Shown here piece by piece: positions 45,183-53,885 of a DNA stretch of 64,000 nt (positions within the stretch are counted from its first letter, which is position 1; every line of letters begins with the position of its first letter). The DNA is from DASRDR01 sp044867785 (GTDB lineage: Bacteria; Methylomirabilota; Methylomirabilia; Rokubacteriales; DASRDR01), in the NCBI GenBank assembly GCA_044867785.1, contig JBIOVM010000173.1:1-64000 (forward strand), in the 5' to 3' direction. The notes beneath the pieces were generated by a model, which saw only the letters and a program-made list of their open reading frames with translations, was not told the origin of the DNA and made no database searches. Made by a program: the position numbers and the translations under genes.

Positions 45183-45836
45183 GTGGTGGCATCTCGATCC
45201 TATCTCCTCGTGGGGCTGACCGGCGGCATTGCCTCGGGGAAGTCCGCCGTGAGCCGACAGCTCGTGGAGCTCGGCTGCCGGCTGGTCGACGCCGACGTCC
45301 TGGCGCGCGAGGTGGTGGAGCCGGGAACGCCGGCCTTGCGAGCCATCGTCGACGCATTCGGCCCGGACATCGTCGGTGGCGACGGTCGGCTCGACCGGAA
45401 GCGCCTCGGCGCCCTCGTCTTTGCCGATCCCGCGCGGCGGAAGACGCTGGAGGCCATCACGCACCCCGCGATCACCGCGCGACGGCAGGCGATCCTCGAC
45501 GCCTGGGCCGCCGAGCGCTTCGACGGCATCGTCGTGCTGGACATCCCGCTCCTGGTCGAGGTCGGCGCCGTGGCGAGCGTCGATCGCGTGGTCCTCGTCT
45601 ACGCGGAGCCGGCGGCGCAGCTCGAGCGGCTCATGCGCCGGGAGGGCTTCGACCCGGCCGAGGCCGCGCGGCGGATCGGGAGCCAGATGCCGCTCGGCGA
45701 AAAGGTCCGCCACGCGCACTACGTCGTGGACAACTCCGGCTCGCCCGACGAGACCGCCGCCCAGGTCCGCGCCGTCCACGCCGCGTTGGTTGCCGAGCAC
45801 CGCGCGCGACGCCGGGCGGCCGGATCGCCCCCATGA
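45183..45836 (+). CDS. coaE: Dephospho-CoA kinase
   Basis: 217 residues. P-loop GLTGGIASGKSAVSRQLV, then DADVLAREVVEPGTPAL, THPAITARRQ and VLDIPLLVEVGAVASVD, the standard CoaE sequence blocks. It phosphorylates the ribose 3' hydroxyl of dephospho-CoA with ATP, the last step of coenzyme A synthesis. GTG start; an ATGA overlap couples it to rsmA. Full length. Confidence 0.95.
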   Translation: MVASRSYLLVGLTGGIASGKSAVSRQLVELGCRLVDADVLAREVVEPGTPALRAIVDAFGPDIVGGDGRLDRKRLGALVFADPARRKTLEAITHPAITARRQAILDAWAAERFDGIVVLDIPLLVEVGAVASVDRVVLVYAEPAAQLERLMRREGFDPAEAARRIGSQMPLGEKVRHAHYVVDNSGSPDETAAQVRAVHAALVAEHRARRRAAGSPP

Positions 45837-46690
45837 CCGCCCGGCGCGCCGCGCCGCGCGGGAGCGCGGGGGTTACCGGGCGTCGCCGGCGGGCGCTCGG
45901 CCAGCACTTCCTGGCCGATCCCGGCATCGCGGGCCGGATCGTGGACGCCGTCGGCGCCACCGCCGCCGACGTCGTGTGTGAGATCGGCTCCGGCCCGGGC
46001 GTGCTGACCCGCGCCCTCGCCCGGCGGGCGGGCCGGCTGGTCGCGCTCGAGATCGATCCGGCGCTCCAGGGGGGCCTGGCGCGGGCGGCGCGGCACTGGC
46101 CGGAGGCCCCGCAGGTCGAGGTCCGCCTCGCGGACGCGCGGACCTTCGCCTACGAGACACTGCGGGACCTTCGACCGCACCCCGAGGGCCGGGCCCTCGT
46201 CGTGGGGAACCTCCCGTACAGCGTGTCGAAGCCCATCCTCGAGCGCCTCCTCTCGGCGCACGCGCACCTCGACACCGCGGTCCTCATGCTCCAGCGTGAG
46301 GTGGCCGAACGGCTGGCGGCGGCGCCGGGCGGCCGGGAGTACGGCGCCCTCTCGGTGTTCTGGCAGTGCTGGGCGGACGTGACGCGCCTCCTGACCGTCC
46401 CGCCCGCCGCCTTCCGGCCGCCGCCCGCCGTGGAGTCGGCCGTCATCCGGGCGGTGTTTCGGCCCGCTCCCCGCGTGGCGCTGGCCGATTCGGCCGCCTT
46501 CACGCGCTTGGTGCGCGCCGCCTTCGGTCAGCGGCGGAAGACGCTCGCGAACGCGCTCCGCGGCGGAGGCCTGGGCAGTGCGGAGCGAGTGGGGAGCGCC
46601 CTCGCGCAGGCGGGCATCCACGGGGGGCGCCGGGCCGAGACACTCGCGCTGGAGGAGTTCGCCCGCCTGGCCGACGCTCTCGGGCCCTGA
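45833..46690 (+). CDS. rsmA: 16S rRNA dimethyladenosine transferase
   Basis: 285 residues. RALGQHFLADPGIAGRIVDA at the N-terminus and CEIGSGPGVLTRALARR (SAM motif I) are diagnostic, with the catalytic NLPYSVSKPILERLL motif IV and FRPPPAVESAVIRAVF in the RNA-binding region. It dimethylates two adjacent adenosines in the 3' hairpin of 16S rRNA during small-subunit maturation; loss gives kasugamycin resistance in other bacteria. A short basic N-terminal tail precedes the core. ATG overlaps coaE. Confidence 0.95.
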   Translation: MTARRAAPRGSAGVTGRRRRALGQHFLADPGIAGRIVDAVGATAADVVCEIGSGPGVLTRALARRAGRLVALEIDPALQGGLARAARHWPEAPQVEVRLADARTFAYETLRDLRPHPEGRALVVGNLPYSVSKPILERLLSAHAHLDTAVLMLQREVAERLAAAPGGREYGALSVFWQCWADVTRLLTVPPAAFRPPPAVESAVIRAVFRPAPRVALADSAAFTRLVRAAFGQRRKTLANALRGGGLGSAERVGSALAQAGIHGGRRAETLALEEFARLADALGP

Positions 46691-46835
46691 CGGCCGGACG
46701 GATTCGCCATCGGGGCGGTCGCCTGGCGGAGGCCGGGATCCGCGCCACTCCCTCGAACCGGAGGTCGCGGCGAGCAGGCGGTGATCCCGTCGCCGGCCTC
46801 GTGCGGATCGCCGGCGTGCATGGCGCTTCCGGTTT

Positions 46836-46865
46836 TTGGGCGGCTCCGAGACCGCGTGGTACGCT
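46836..46865 (+). promoter_or_regulatory. Probable promoter of the RNase J gene
   Basis: TTGGGC (46836-46841), an 18-bp spacer ending TGG, then TACGCT (46860-46865), an extended -10. The ATG is 10 nt beyond it, giving a leader of only about 4 nt. Confidence 0.45.
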
Positions 46866-46875
46866 ACCGACAAGT

Positions 46876-48591
46876 ATGACCGACCGCGTCATCCCGGCCG
46901 GCGTCCCGGCCGGGGCCCTCGGTGACCCCGCGATCGAGCCCAGCGTCCGAATCGTCCCCCTCGGCGGCCTCGGCGAGATCGGCCTCAACATGATGCTGAT
47001 CGAGGCGGGCGAGGATCTCCTGGCCGTCGACTGCGGCCTCATGTTCCCGGACGCGACGATGCCGGGCGTCGACTACGTGATCCCCGACTTCACGTACCTC
47101 CGCGCCAAGCGAGAACAGGTGCGGGGGGTGATCCTCACGCACGCCCACGAGGACCACATCGGAGCGCTCCCGTACCTCCTGCGCGAGCTGGACGTGCCCG
47201 TGTACGGGCCACGGATGGCGCTGGCGCTCGCCGGCGAGCGTCTCCGGGAGCACGGGCGGGAGGATCGCGCGCGGCTGGTGCCGGTCGAGCCTCGCCGCGC
47301 ATTCCACGTCGGCGGCTTCCGCGTGGAGCCGATCCGGGTCACGCACTCCGTGGTGGACGGGCTCGGCTACGCCATCGAGACGCCGGTCGGGACGCTCGTC
47401 CACACCGGCGACTTCAAGTTCGATCCGCACCCGATCGACGGCGAGCGCTCCGACTATCACCGCCTGGCCGAGCTCGGCGAGCGTGGGGTGCTGTGCCTCA
47501 TGGCCGACTCGACGAACGTCGACCGGCCCGGCACGACGCCGTCCGAGCGGGAGGTGGGCCGCGCGCTGGCGGAGCGCCTGCGCCGCGCGCGCGGGCGCGT
47601 GATCCTCGCGACCTTCGCTTCGCACGTCCATCGCATCCAGCAGGTCCTGGACCTCGCCGCCGCGTTCGGGCGAAAGGTCGCGCTCCTCGGCCGGAGCATG
47701 GAGACCAACGTGCGCCTGGCCGCGGAGCTCGGATATCTCCGCGTGCCCGACGGGGCGCTCCTCCCGCTCGAGGAGCTGGCGGCGCTGCCGCCCTACCGCC
47801 AGGTGATCGTTTCCACCGGGAGCCAGGGCGAGCCGAACTCGGCGCTCGCGCTCATGGCGGCCGGGGAGCACAAGTCCCTTCAGGTCGGCGACGGGGACCT
47901 CGTCATCCTCTCGGCGCGCGTCATCCCGGGTCACGAGCGGACGATCACCGGTCTGGTGAACCAGCTCCTCCGTCTCGGCGCCGAGGTGCTCTGGGAAGGG
48001 GTCGCGTTCGTCCACGTCTCGGGCCACGCCTCCCAGGACGAGCTCCGGCTCATGCTGAACCTCGTCCGGCCGCAGTTCTTCGTCCCGGTGCACGGGGAGT
48101 ACCGGCACCTCGTGGCGCACGCGCGGCTCGCACGGGACGTCGGGATCCCGGGTGAGCACGTCTTCGTCATCGAGGACGGCCAGGGCCTCGAGCTCACCAA
48201 GACGGGGGCGCGCGCGCTCCAGCGATTCCCGGTGGGCCGGGTGCTGGTCGACGGCAAGGGCGTGGGCGACGTGGGCGCGGTGGTGCTGCGGGACCGCGAG
48301 CTCTTGGCCCAGGACGGCATGGTGGTGGTCGCGGTCACCGTGGACCGCGTCACCGGCGAGGTCCTCGCGGGCCCGGAGCTCGCCTCGCGCGGCTGGGTCT
48401 ACGAGCGCGAGTCCGAGGGCGTCCTGGAGGAGGCGAAGGCGGCGCTCCGCGAGGCTCTCGCGGCGCACCCGCGCGAGACCCCGCTCGCGCGGGAGGCGCT
48501 CGTCGCGCTCCTCCGCGGCACGCTCCGGCGCTTCATCACCCAGCGCTACGATCGCAAGCCGATCGTCCTTCCGCTCGTGCTGGACGCGTGA
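46876..48591 (+). CDS. rnj: Ribonuclease J
   Basis: 571 residues of the metallo-beta-lactamase/beta-CASP family. VRIVPLGGLGEIGLNMMLIE opens the fold; THAHEDHIGALPYL is the zinc motif; VHTGDFKFDPHPIDGE and MADSTNVDRPGTTPSE follow, and SGHASQDELRLMLNLVRPQFFVPVHGEYRHL is the beta-CASP closing segment. RNase J is a 5'-3' exonuclease and endonuclease central to mRNA decay in organisms lacking RNase E. The start gives a near-leaderless message. Its stop shares one base with the ftsK ATG. Confidence 0.94.
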   Translation: MTDRVIPAGVPAGALGDPAIEPSVRIVPLGGLGEIGLNMMLIEAGEDLLAVDCGLMFPDATMPGVDYVIPDFTYLRAKREQVRGVILTHAHEDHIGALPYLLRELDVPVYGPRMALALAGERLREHGREDRARLVPVEPRRAFHVGGFRVEPIRVTHSVVDGLGYAIETPVGTLVHTGDFKFDPHPIDGERSDYHRLAELGERGVLCLMADSTNVDRPGTTPSEREVGRALAERLRRARGRVILATFASHVHRIQQVLDLAAAFGRKVALLGRSMETNVRLAAELGYLRVPDGALLPLEELAALPPYRQVIVSTGSQGEPNSALALMAAGEHKSLQVGDGDLVILSARVIPGHERTITGLVNQLLRLGAEVLWEGVAFVHVSGHASQDELRLMLNLVRPQFFVPVHGEYRHLVAHARLARDVGIPGEHVFVIEDGQGLELTKTGARALQRFPVGRVLVDGKGVGDVGAVVLRDRELLAQDGMVVVAVTVDRVTGEVLAGPELASRGWVYERESEGVLEEAKAALREALAAHPRETPLAREALVALLRGTLRRFITQRYDRKPIVLPLVLDA

Positions 48592-50858
48592 TGGCGAAGG
48601 CGAAGAGCCGGCCGAAGATCCCGGCGCGGTGGCTCCGCGAGGCCCAGGGCGTCGTCGGGCTCGGCCTGGCCGCCTACCTGGGCGTGGTGCTGCTCTCCTA
48701 CGATCCGGCGCTCCGCTGGGTCGACCAGGGCGGGCGTGTCGGCGTCGTCGGGCTCTGGGTGGGGTGGGCGCTCTTCACGACGGTCGGCTACGCGGCCTAC
48801 CTCGTGCCGGTGGTCCTGATGGCCTGGGCGTTCGCGGCCTTCACGCGCCCGGTCGCCGTCGGGACTCTGTCCCTCGTCGTCGGCGCCGCGCTCGGGCTCG
48901 TCGCGCTCACGGGACTCCTGGCCCAGCTGTCGGGACCGGTCCGGGGCGTGTGGGTTCACCGCGGCGGCTGGCTCGGCTGGGTCGTCCTGGCGACGCTACG
49001 CCGGACGCTCGGCGAGGTCGGCGCACTGGTGCTGCTCGTCACGCTCCTCGCGGTCGCGGGGCTCTGCATCACGCAGGTGTCCTACGCCGGGATCTCCCGC
49101 GCCGTCGTCGCGCGCCTGGGCGCGCTCGCCCGCCGGCGCCGCCCGGCGGCCCGGCCGGCCCCCGCGGCCCCGGTCCCGACCCTCGCCGCTCCGCCAATCG
49201 TCGAGCCGCGCCCGCAGCCCCCGGCCCCCGCGATCGCGCGCCCGGTCGAGGCCCCGGTGCCGTTCCAGGCGGCGGAGCGGCCCCCGGAGCGGCCGCGGCC
49301 CGCGCGGAGCGAGGAGCGGCCGCGGCCGAGCGGCGAGCGCGGAGCGGCCGGCGAGGATCGCCCGCGCCCCACCGAGCGTCGCGGCTCCAAGCAGGAGATC
49401 TTCGGCTTCGCGAGACCCGGAGCGACCTTCCAGCTCCCGCCGGTCTCGCTGCTCAAGGCGCCGGTGAGCGGCGAGCGGCGGCGCACGGAGAGCGAGGAGG
49501 AGCTCCGGCAGAACGCCGAGCACCTCCGGAAGCGCCTCGAGGACTTCGGGGTCAAGGGGCACATCGCGCGGATCAACCCGGGTCCGGTCATCACCGGCTA
49601 CGAGTTCGAGCCGGGCCCGGGCATCAAGGTGAACCAGGTCGTGAACCTGGCCGACGACCTGGCGCTCGCGATGAAAGCCGGGGCGGTACGCGTCTACGGG
49701 CCCGTGCCGGGGCGCGGGAGCGTCGCGATCGAGGTCCCGAACCCCGAGCCCTCCATCGTGTACCTCCGGGACATGCTCCTGTCGAAGGAGTTCAAGGAGG
49801 CGAAGAGCCCGCTCCCGCTGGCCCTCGGGCGCGACGCGATCGGGCAAGCGGCGGTCGCCGACCTGGCGGCGATGCCGCACCTCCTCGTCGCGGGGGCGAC
49901 GGGCACCGGCAAGTCGGCCGGCCTCAACGCGATGATCTGCTCCATCCTCTTCCGCCGCACGCCGGCCGAGGCGCGCTTCCTCATGATCGATCCGAAGCGC
50001 CTCGAGCTCGGCATGTACGACGGTATCCCGCACCTCCTAGCGCCGGTGGTGACGGACGCGAAGGAGGCGGCGTCGCGCCTGCGCTGGATCGTCGGCCGCA
50101 TGGACGAGCGCTACAAGCTGCTCGCCGAGAAGTCGGTCCGGAACATCGAGGGCTACAACCGCGAGGTGGACGAGGCCGAGCGCCTCCCGTACTGGATCAT
50201 CATCGTGGACGAGCTGGCCGACCTCATGATGGTCTCGGCCGGCGAGGTCGAGTCCTCGCTCGCCCGGCTCGCGCAGATCGCGCGCGCGGTGGGCATCCAC
50301 CTGATCATCGCCACGCAGCGGCCCTCGGTCGACGTGATCACCGGGCTCATCAAGGCGAACTTCCCGGCCCGGATCGCCTTCCAGGCCGCCACCAAGGTGG
50401 ACTCCCGCACGATCCTCGACCAGAACGGCGCCGAGCAGCTCATCGGTCGCGGCGACATGCTCTTCGTGCCCCCGGCGACGTCCCGCCCGGTCAGGATCCA
50501 CGGCGCCTGGGTCTCCGAGCCCGAGGTGCGCGACGTGGTCCGCTTCCTCAAGGACCAGGGTCAGGCGGTCTTCGAGCAGGGCCTGCTGCAGCCGGTGCGC
50601 GAGGAGCGCGGCGTCAACGGCGGCGGCGGCGAGGCCGAGCGCGACGACGTCTACTGGCGGGCGGTCGAGCTGATCGTGAGCCAGAAGCAGGCGTCCATCA
50701 GCTTCATCCAGCGGCGGATGGGGCTCGGGTACCCGAAGGCCGCGCGCTTCATCGACCTGATGGAGCAGGACCGGATCATCGGTCCGGGGGACGGCGCCAA
50801 GCCGCGGCAGATCCTCGTCGGCCCGGAGTATCTCCTCCGCCGCTCGGCCTCCAGTTAG
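48591..50858 (+). CDS. ftsK: DNA translocase FtsK/SpoIIIE
   Basis: 755 residues: four N-terminal membrane helices (to about 165), a Pro/Arg-rich linker (about 175-265), the alpha domain, and the RecA-like motor with Walker A LLVAGATGTGKSAGLNAM near residue 434 and Walker B WIIIVDELADLMM near 536. A C-terminal winged-helix gamma domain (about 690-750, ASISFIQRRMGLGYPKAARF) recognises chromosome-orienting sequences. It pumps chromosomes through the septum and activates dimer resolution. An in-frame GTG 3 nt earlier (48588) is an alternative start. The linker is short compared with Escherichia coli FtsK. Confidence 0.95.
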   Translation: MAKAKSRPKIPARWLREAQGVVGLGLAAYLGVVLLSYDPALRWVDQGGRVGVVGLWVGWALFTTVGYAAYLVPVVLMAWAFAAFTRPVAVGTLSLVVGAALGLVALTGLLAQLSGPVRGVWVHRGGWLGWVVLATLRRTLGEVGALVLLVTLLAVAGLCITQVSYAGISRAVVARLGALARRRRPAARPAPAAPVPTLAAPPIVEPRPQPPAPAIARPVEAPVPFQAAERPPERPRPARSEERPRPSGERGAAGEDRPRPTERRGSKQEIFGFARPGATFQLPPVSLLKAPVSGERRRTESEEELRQNAEHLRKRLEDFGVKGHIARINPGPVITGYEFEPGPGIKVNQVVNLADDLALAMKAGAVRVYGPVPGRGSVAIEVPNPEPSIVYLRDMLLSKEFKEAKSPLPLALGRDAIGQAAVADLAAMPHLLVAGATGTGKSAGLNAMICSILFRRTPAEARFLMIDPKRLELGMYDGIPHLLAPVVTDAKEAASRLRWIVGRMDERYKLLAEKSVRNIEGYNREVDEAERLPYWIIIVDELADLMMVSAGEVESSLARLAQIARAVGIHLIIATQRPSVDVITGLIKANFPARIAFQAATKVDSRTILDQNGAEQLIGRGDMLFVPPATSRPVRIHGAWVSEPEVRDVVRFLKDQGQAVFEQGLLQPVREERGVNGGGGEAERDDVYWRAVELIVSQKQASISFIQRRMGLGYPKAARFIDLMEQDRIIGPGDGAKPRQILVGPEYLLRRSASS

Positions 50859-50940
50859 CCGGCGCCGCGCGGCCCCCGGCGACGGGGTGCGCGGACGTCT
50901 CGGGCCCCACGGGTGGGGGTCCCGTCGATCGCGTGCCAGA

Positions 50941-50955
50941 GTGACACTCCGTCAC
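50941..50955. promoter_or_regulatory. Short inverted repeat in the promoter region of the 110-aa gene
   Basis: GTGAC, five bases, GTCAC: a perfect 5-bp dyad about 22 bp upstream of a consensus TTGACA. It could be a regulator site, but arms this short occur by chance in GC-rich DNA. Confidence 0.3.
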
Positions 50956-50976
50956 CCTCCCGAGACGTGCCGATGG

Positions 50977-51006
50977 TTGACAGTGCCCGGGCCGGTCGGG
51001 CATCGT
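50977..51006 (+). promoter_or_regulatory. Possible promoter of the 110-aa gene
   Basis: Consensus -35 TTGACA (50977-50982) followed after 18 bp by CATCGT (51001-51006), a weak -10. The ATG is 10 nt further, the same spacing as at the trp leader and RNase J gene. Confidence 0.45.
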
Positions 51007-51016
51007 ATGGAACGCG

Positions 51017-51349
51017 ATGAAGCTCAGCGAGTTTCTGCGACAGAGCACGCGCCCGCAGGCCTTCGGGACCTTGACCGACGGCGATCGCGCGTGCGCGGTC
51101 GCGCAGATGTTCGAGGAAGCGTTCGGCGTCCCGACCCAGCGTGTGGGGGTTCGGCGAGAGAGCCAGCTGCTTCGGTGGGTCGTCCAGACCTACCGGATCC
51201 AGATCCCGACGCGGCGGGAATGGTGCCGGAAGTGCGAGATCCCGTTCGAGCTGCCGGAGGGCCTGTCGGGCTACCTGATTCACCTGAATGACGTCCACCT
51301 CGCGTCGAAGGCCGTCATCGTCGAGGCTCTCGAGGAGCTCGGCCTCTAG
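51017..51349 (+). CDS. Hypothetical 110-residue protein between ftsK and lolA
   Basis: A soluble 110-residue protein with high GC3. The N-terminal half reads FLRQSTRPQAFGTLTDGDRA and CAVAQMFEEAFGVP, helical. The C-terminal half contains WCRKCEIPFELPEGLSGYLI then HLNDVHLASKAVIVEALEEL. A Cys-x-x-Cys pair followed by a conserved-looking His region (HLNDVH) could bind a metal. No family is recognised and no signal peptide is present. It stands apart from ftsK with its own promoter-like element and precedes lolA by 39 nt. Confidence 0.7.
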   Translation: MKLSEFLRQSTRPQAFGTLTDGDRACAVAQMFEEAFGVPTQRVGVRRESQLLRWVVQTYRIQIPTRREWCRKCEIPFELPEGLSGYLIHLNDVHLASKAVIVEALEELGL

Positions 51350-51388
51350 TCCCACGCCGGTCTCCTGCCGGCGTCTCGCCGCCGCCCG

Positions 51389-52063
51389 ATGCACGTGCGA
51401 TCCCGCGCGATTCCTCTGATCCTGAGCCTGGTGGCCGTCCTCTTCGGCCCGGGCCTCGGAGTCGCCGGGGCGGCCCCTTCCCTCGAGGAGGCCGTGAACG
51501 CGCTGGAGCAGGCCCAGCGGCGGGTGACCGACCTGAAGGCCCCGTTCCGCCAGGCGTCCTACAACCGGACGCTCAACCAGACCGTCGAGGCGCGCGGCAC
51601 GCTCTACCTGAAGAAGCCGGGGCGCCTGCGGTGGGAGTACCAGACCCCGACGCCCCAGGAGATCGTGTCCGACGGCGCCAAGCTCTGGATCTACACGCCG
51701 GAGCTCAAGCAGGTGAACGTGACGGCCGCGCCCCAGGCGCTCGCCGGCCCGGCCGGGAGCTTTCTCCAGGGGCTCGGGCAGGTGCGGGAGCACTTCCAGG
51801 CGCGCTTCCTGAACCCCGCGCAGCCGACCGACGCCGAGGGGCTGCTCGTCCTGGACCTGACGCCCAAGCGGCCCCAACCGCTCCTCGCGCGCCTCATCGT
51901 CTCGGTCGACCCGAAGAGCTGGCTCGTGCGGCAGGCGGTCGTGCACGACGAGCTCGGCAACACCGTGACCGTGCGCTTCGGGGAGACGGTGGTCAACTCA
52001 GGGCTGTCCGACGCGCTGTTCGTCTTCGTCCCGCCGGCGGGCGTCTCGGTGATCCAGCACTGA
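51389..52063 (+). CDS. lolA: Outer-membrane lipoprotein carrier protein
   Basis: 224 residues with a signal peptide (AIPLILSLVAVLFGPGLGVAGAA). The mature part has LKAPFRQASYNRTLNQTVEARGTLYLKKPGRLRW-type sequence, which is the LolA strand pattern (FxQ...SGTLYLKRPGRMRWEY), followed by VSDGAKLWIYTPELKQV. It carries lipoproteins across the periplasm to the outer membrane and so marks the host as diderm. The ATG at 51389 gives the signal peptide; stop is 15 nt before yajQ. Confidence 0.92.
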   Translation: MHVRSRAIPLILSLVAVLFGPGLGVAGAAPSLEEAVNALEQAQRRVTDLKAPFRQASYNRTLNQTVEARGTLYLKKPGRLRWEYQTPTPQEIVSDGAKLWIYTPELKQVNVTAAPQALAGPAGSFLQGLGQVREHFQARFLNPAQPTDAEGLLVLDLTPKRPQPLLARLIVSVDPKSWLVRQAVVHDELGNTVTVRFGETVVNSGLSDALFVFVPPAGVSVIQH

Positions 52064-52078
52064 CGCCGGGAGAGGAGC

Positions 52079-52579
52079 ATGGCCAAGGGTGACAACTCGT
52101 TCGACGTCGCGTGCAAGGTGGACCCGCAGGCCGTGGCCGACGCGGTCCACCAGGCCACCCGCGAGGTCCAGACGCGCTACGACCTCAAGCAGACGAAGAC
52201 CCAGCTCGGGCTCGAGAAGGACGCGATCACCGTCCACACCGACAACGACTACGTCCTCAAGCAGATCCTCGACGTGCTCCAGTCGAAGCTCCACCGCCGC
52301 GGCGTGCCTCTGAAGGCGCTCTCCTACGGCAAGGTCGAGCCGGCGGCCGGCGGCACCGTGCGCCAGCGGATCGACGTCCAGCAGGGCATTCCGATGGAGA
52401 AGGCCAAGGAGATCGTCCGCCTGGTCAAGGACTCGAAGCTGAAGGTCCAGGCGCAGATCCAGGAGGACCAAGTCCGGGTGTTCGGCAAGAACCGGGACGA
52501 CCTCCAGGCGGTGATCAAGCTCCTCCGCGAGAAGGACCTCGGCATCGAGATGCAGTTCACGAACTACCGCTCGGAGTAG
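52079..52579 (+). CDS. yajQ: YajQ-family nucleotide-binding protein
   Basis: 166 residues, full length. FDVACKVDPQAVADAVHQAT, TRYDLKQTKTQLGL and AKEIVRLVKDSKLKVQAQIQ, then RVFGKNRDDLQAVIKLLRE match YajQ (DUF520) throughout. Members of this family have been shown to bind cyclic di-GMP in Xanthomonas and related bacteria and to affect transcription. GGGAGAGGAGC lies directly ahead of the ATG, a clear ribosome binding site. Followed by the VapBC-like unit on the other strand. Confidence 0.93.
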   Translation: MAKGDNSFDVACKVDPQAVADAVHQATREVQTRYDLKQTKTQLGLEKDAITVHTDNDYVLKQILDVLQSKLHRRGVPLKALSYGKVEPAAGGTVRQRIDVQQGIPMEKAKEIVRLVKDSKLKVQAQIQEDQVRVFGKNRDDLQAVIKLLREKDLGIEMQFTNYRSE

Positions 52580-52636
52580 GTCCCCGGCGGCACCGTCCAC
52601 TCCGTGCCCCGCGGTCGCCGGCGCGTCGGAGCCCGG

Positions 52637-53005
52637 CTACCGGACGACGACCGCGTCGGGCAGGCCTTCGAAGTCAGCGTCGGCGGTGATGAGCGTCGCG
52701 CCTGCCGACGCGCCGTCGCGTAGACGAGCGAGTCCGCCATCGCGAGGCCGTGGGCGAGGGAGAGATCGGCCGCCTCAAGGGCGAGCGACTTCCTCCACCG
52801 GGGCGATGGTCGCCCGACGCAGCGCGGCCACCGCAGCGACGGCGCGCTCCTCCGACAGGTCGCGGCGGATGACCTTGTAGATCTCGTAGATCTCGATTGC
52901 CGACACGAGCAGCGGTTCCGAGCCTTCAAGGTCGCGCGCAAAGCGGCTGGCGCGCGGTCGGTCGGCGAGGCACTCGATCCAGCCGCTCGAGTCGACCAGG
53001 ATCAG
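52637..53005 (-). pseudogene. PIN-domain toxin (VapC-like) gene with two frameshifts
   Basis: Read on the minus strand, the frame starts ILVDSSGWIECLADRPRASR (the PIN domain's first Asp) and passes EIYEIYKVIRRDLSEERAVA to PVEEVA, then meets a stop. The next frame carries ALEAADLSLAHGLAMADSLV, then YATARR (the second acidic pair), and a third frame supplies ATLITADADFEGLPDAVVR. Two single-base losses, near 52786 and 52707, would restore one PIN protein of about 125 residues. No standard start codon is present; CTG 53005 is assigned as the first codon. It overlaps the antitoxin stop. Inactive as read, unless these are sequencing errors. Confidence 0.75.
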
Positions 53006-53211
53006 AGGCGATCTTTCTTCTCGCGGAGGCCGCGGTCGCTGGCGCCACGGGCCATGCCCCGGAACGCCCGCATCGGCCGGTCGGGGACCAGAAAGATCAC
53101 GTCCCCCTTCGCCAGGACGGTGAGCTTCATCCCGGGCTGGAGACGAAGGCGCTCCCGGGTCGCGCGCGGGAGCACGAGCTGGAACTTGCTGGACAGGGTC
53201 ACTGTCTCCAT
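53002..53211 (-). CDS. AbrB/MazE-family antitoxin (VapB-like)
   Basis: 69 residues. METVTLSSKFQLVLPRATRE then RLRLQPGMKLTVLAKGDVIFLVP is the swapped-hairpin AbrB/MazE DNA-binding fold. The basic C-terminal tail (about 48-69) would neutralise the toxin. GAGG precedes the ATG by about 9 nt. Its stop overlaps the start of the PIN gene, the usual VapBC arrangement. The antitoxin is intact while the toxin is broken, so it may persist only as a regulator or be in the course of loss. Confidence 0.85.
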   Translation of the reverse strand: METVTLSSKFQLVLPRATRERLRLQPGMKLTVLAKGDVIFLVPDRPMRAFRGMARGASDRGLREKKDRL

Positions 53212-53267
53212 CGTCTTACCCTCAGGCTATCGATCGCACTCGCGTAATCTCCGGCTCTTATCGGCCG

Positions 53268-53884
<617 letters not shown>

Positions 53885-53885
<1 letters not shown>

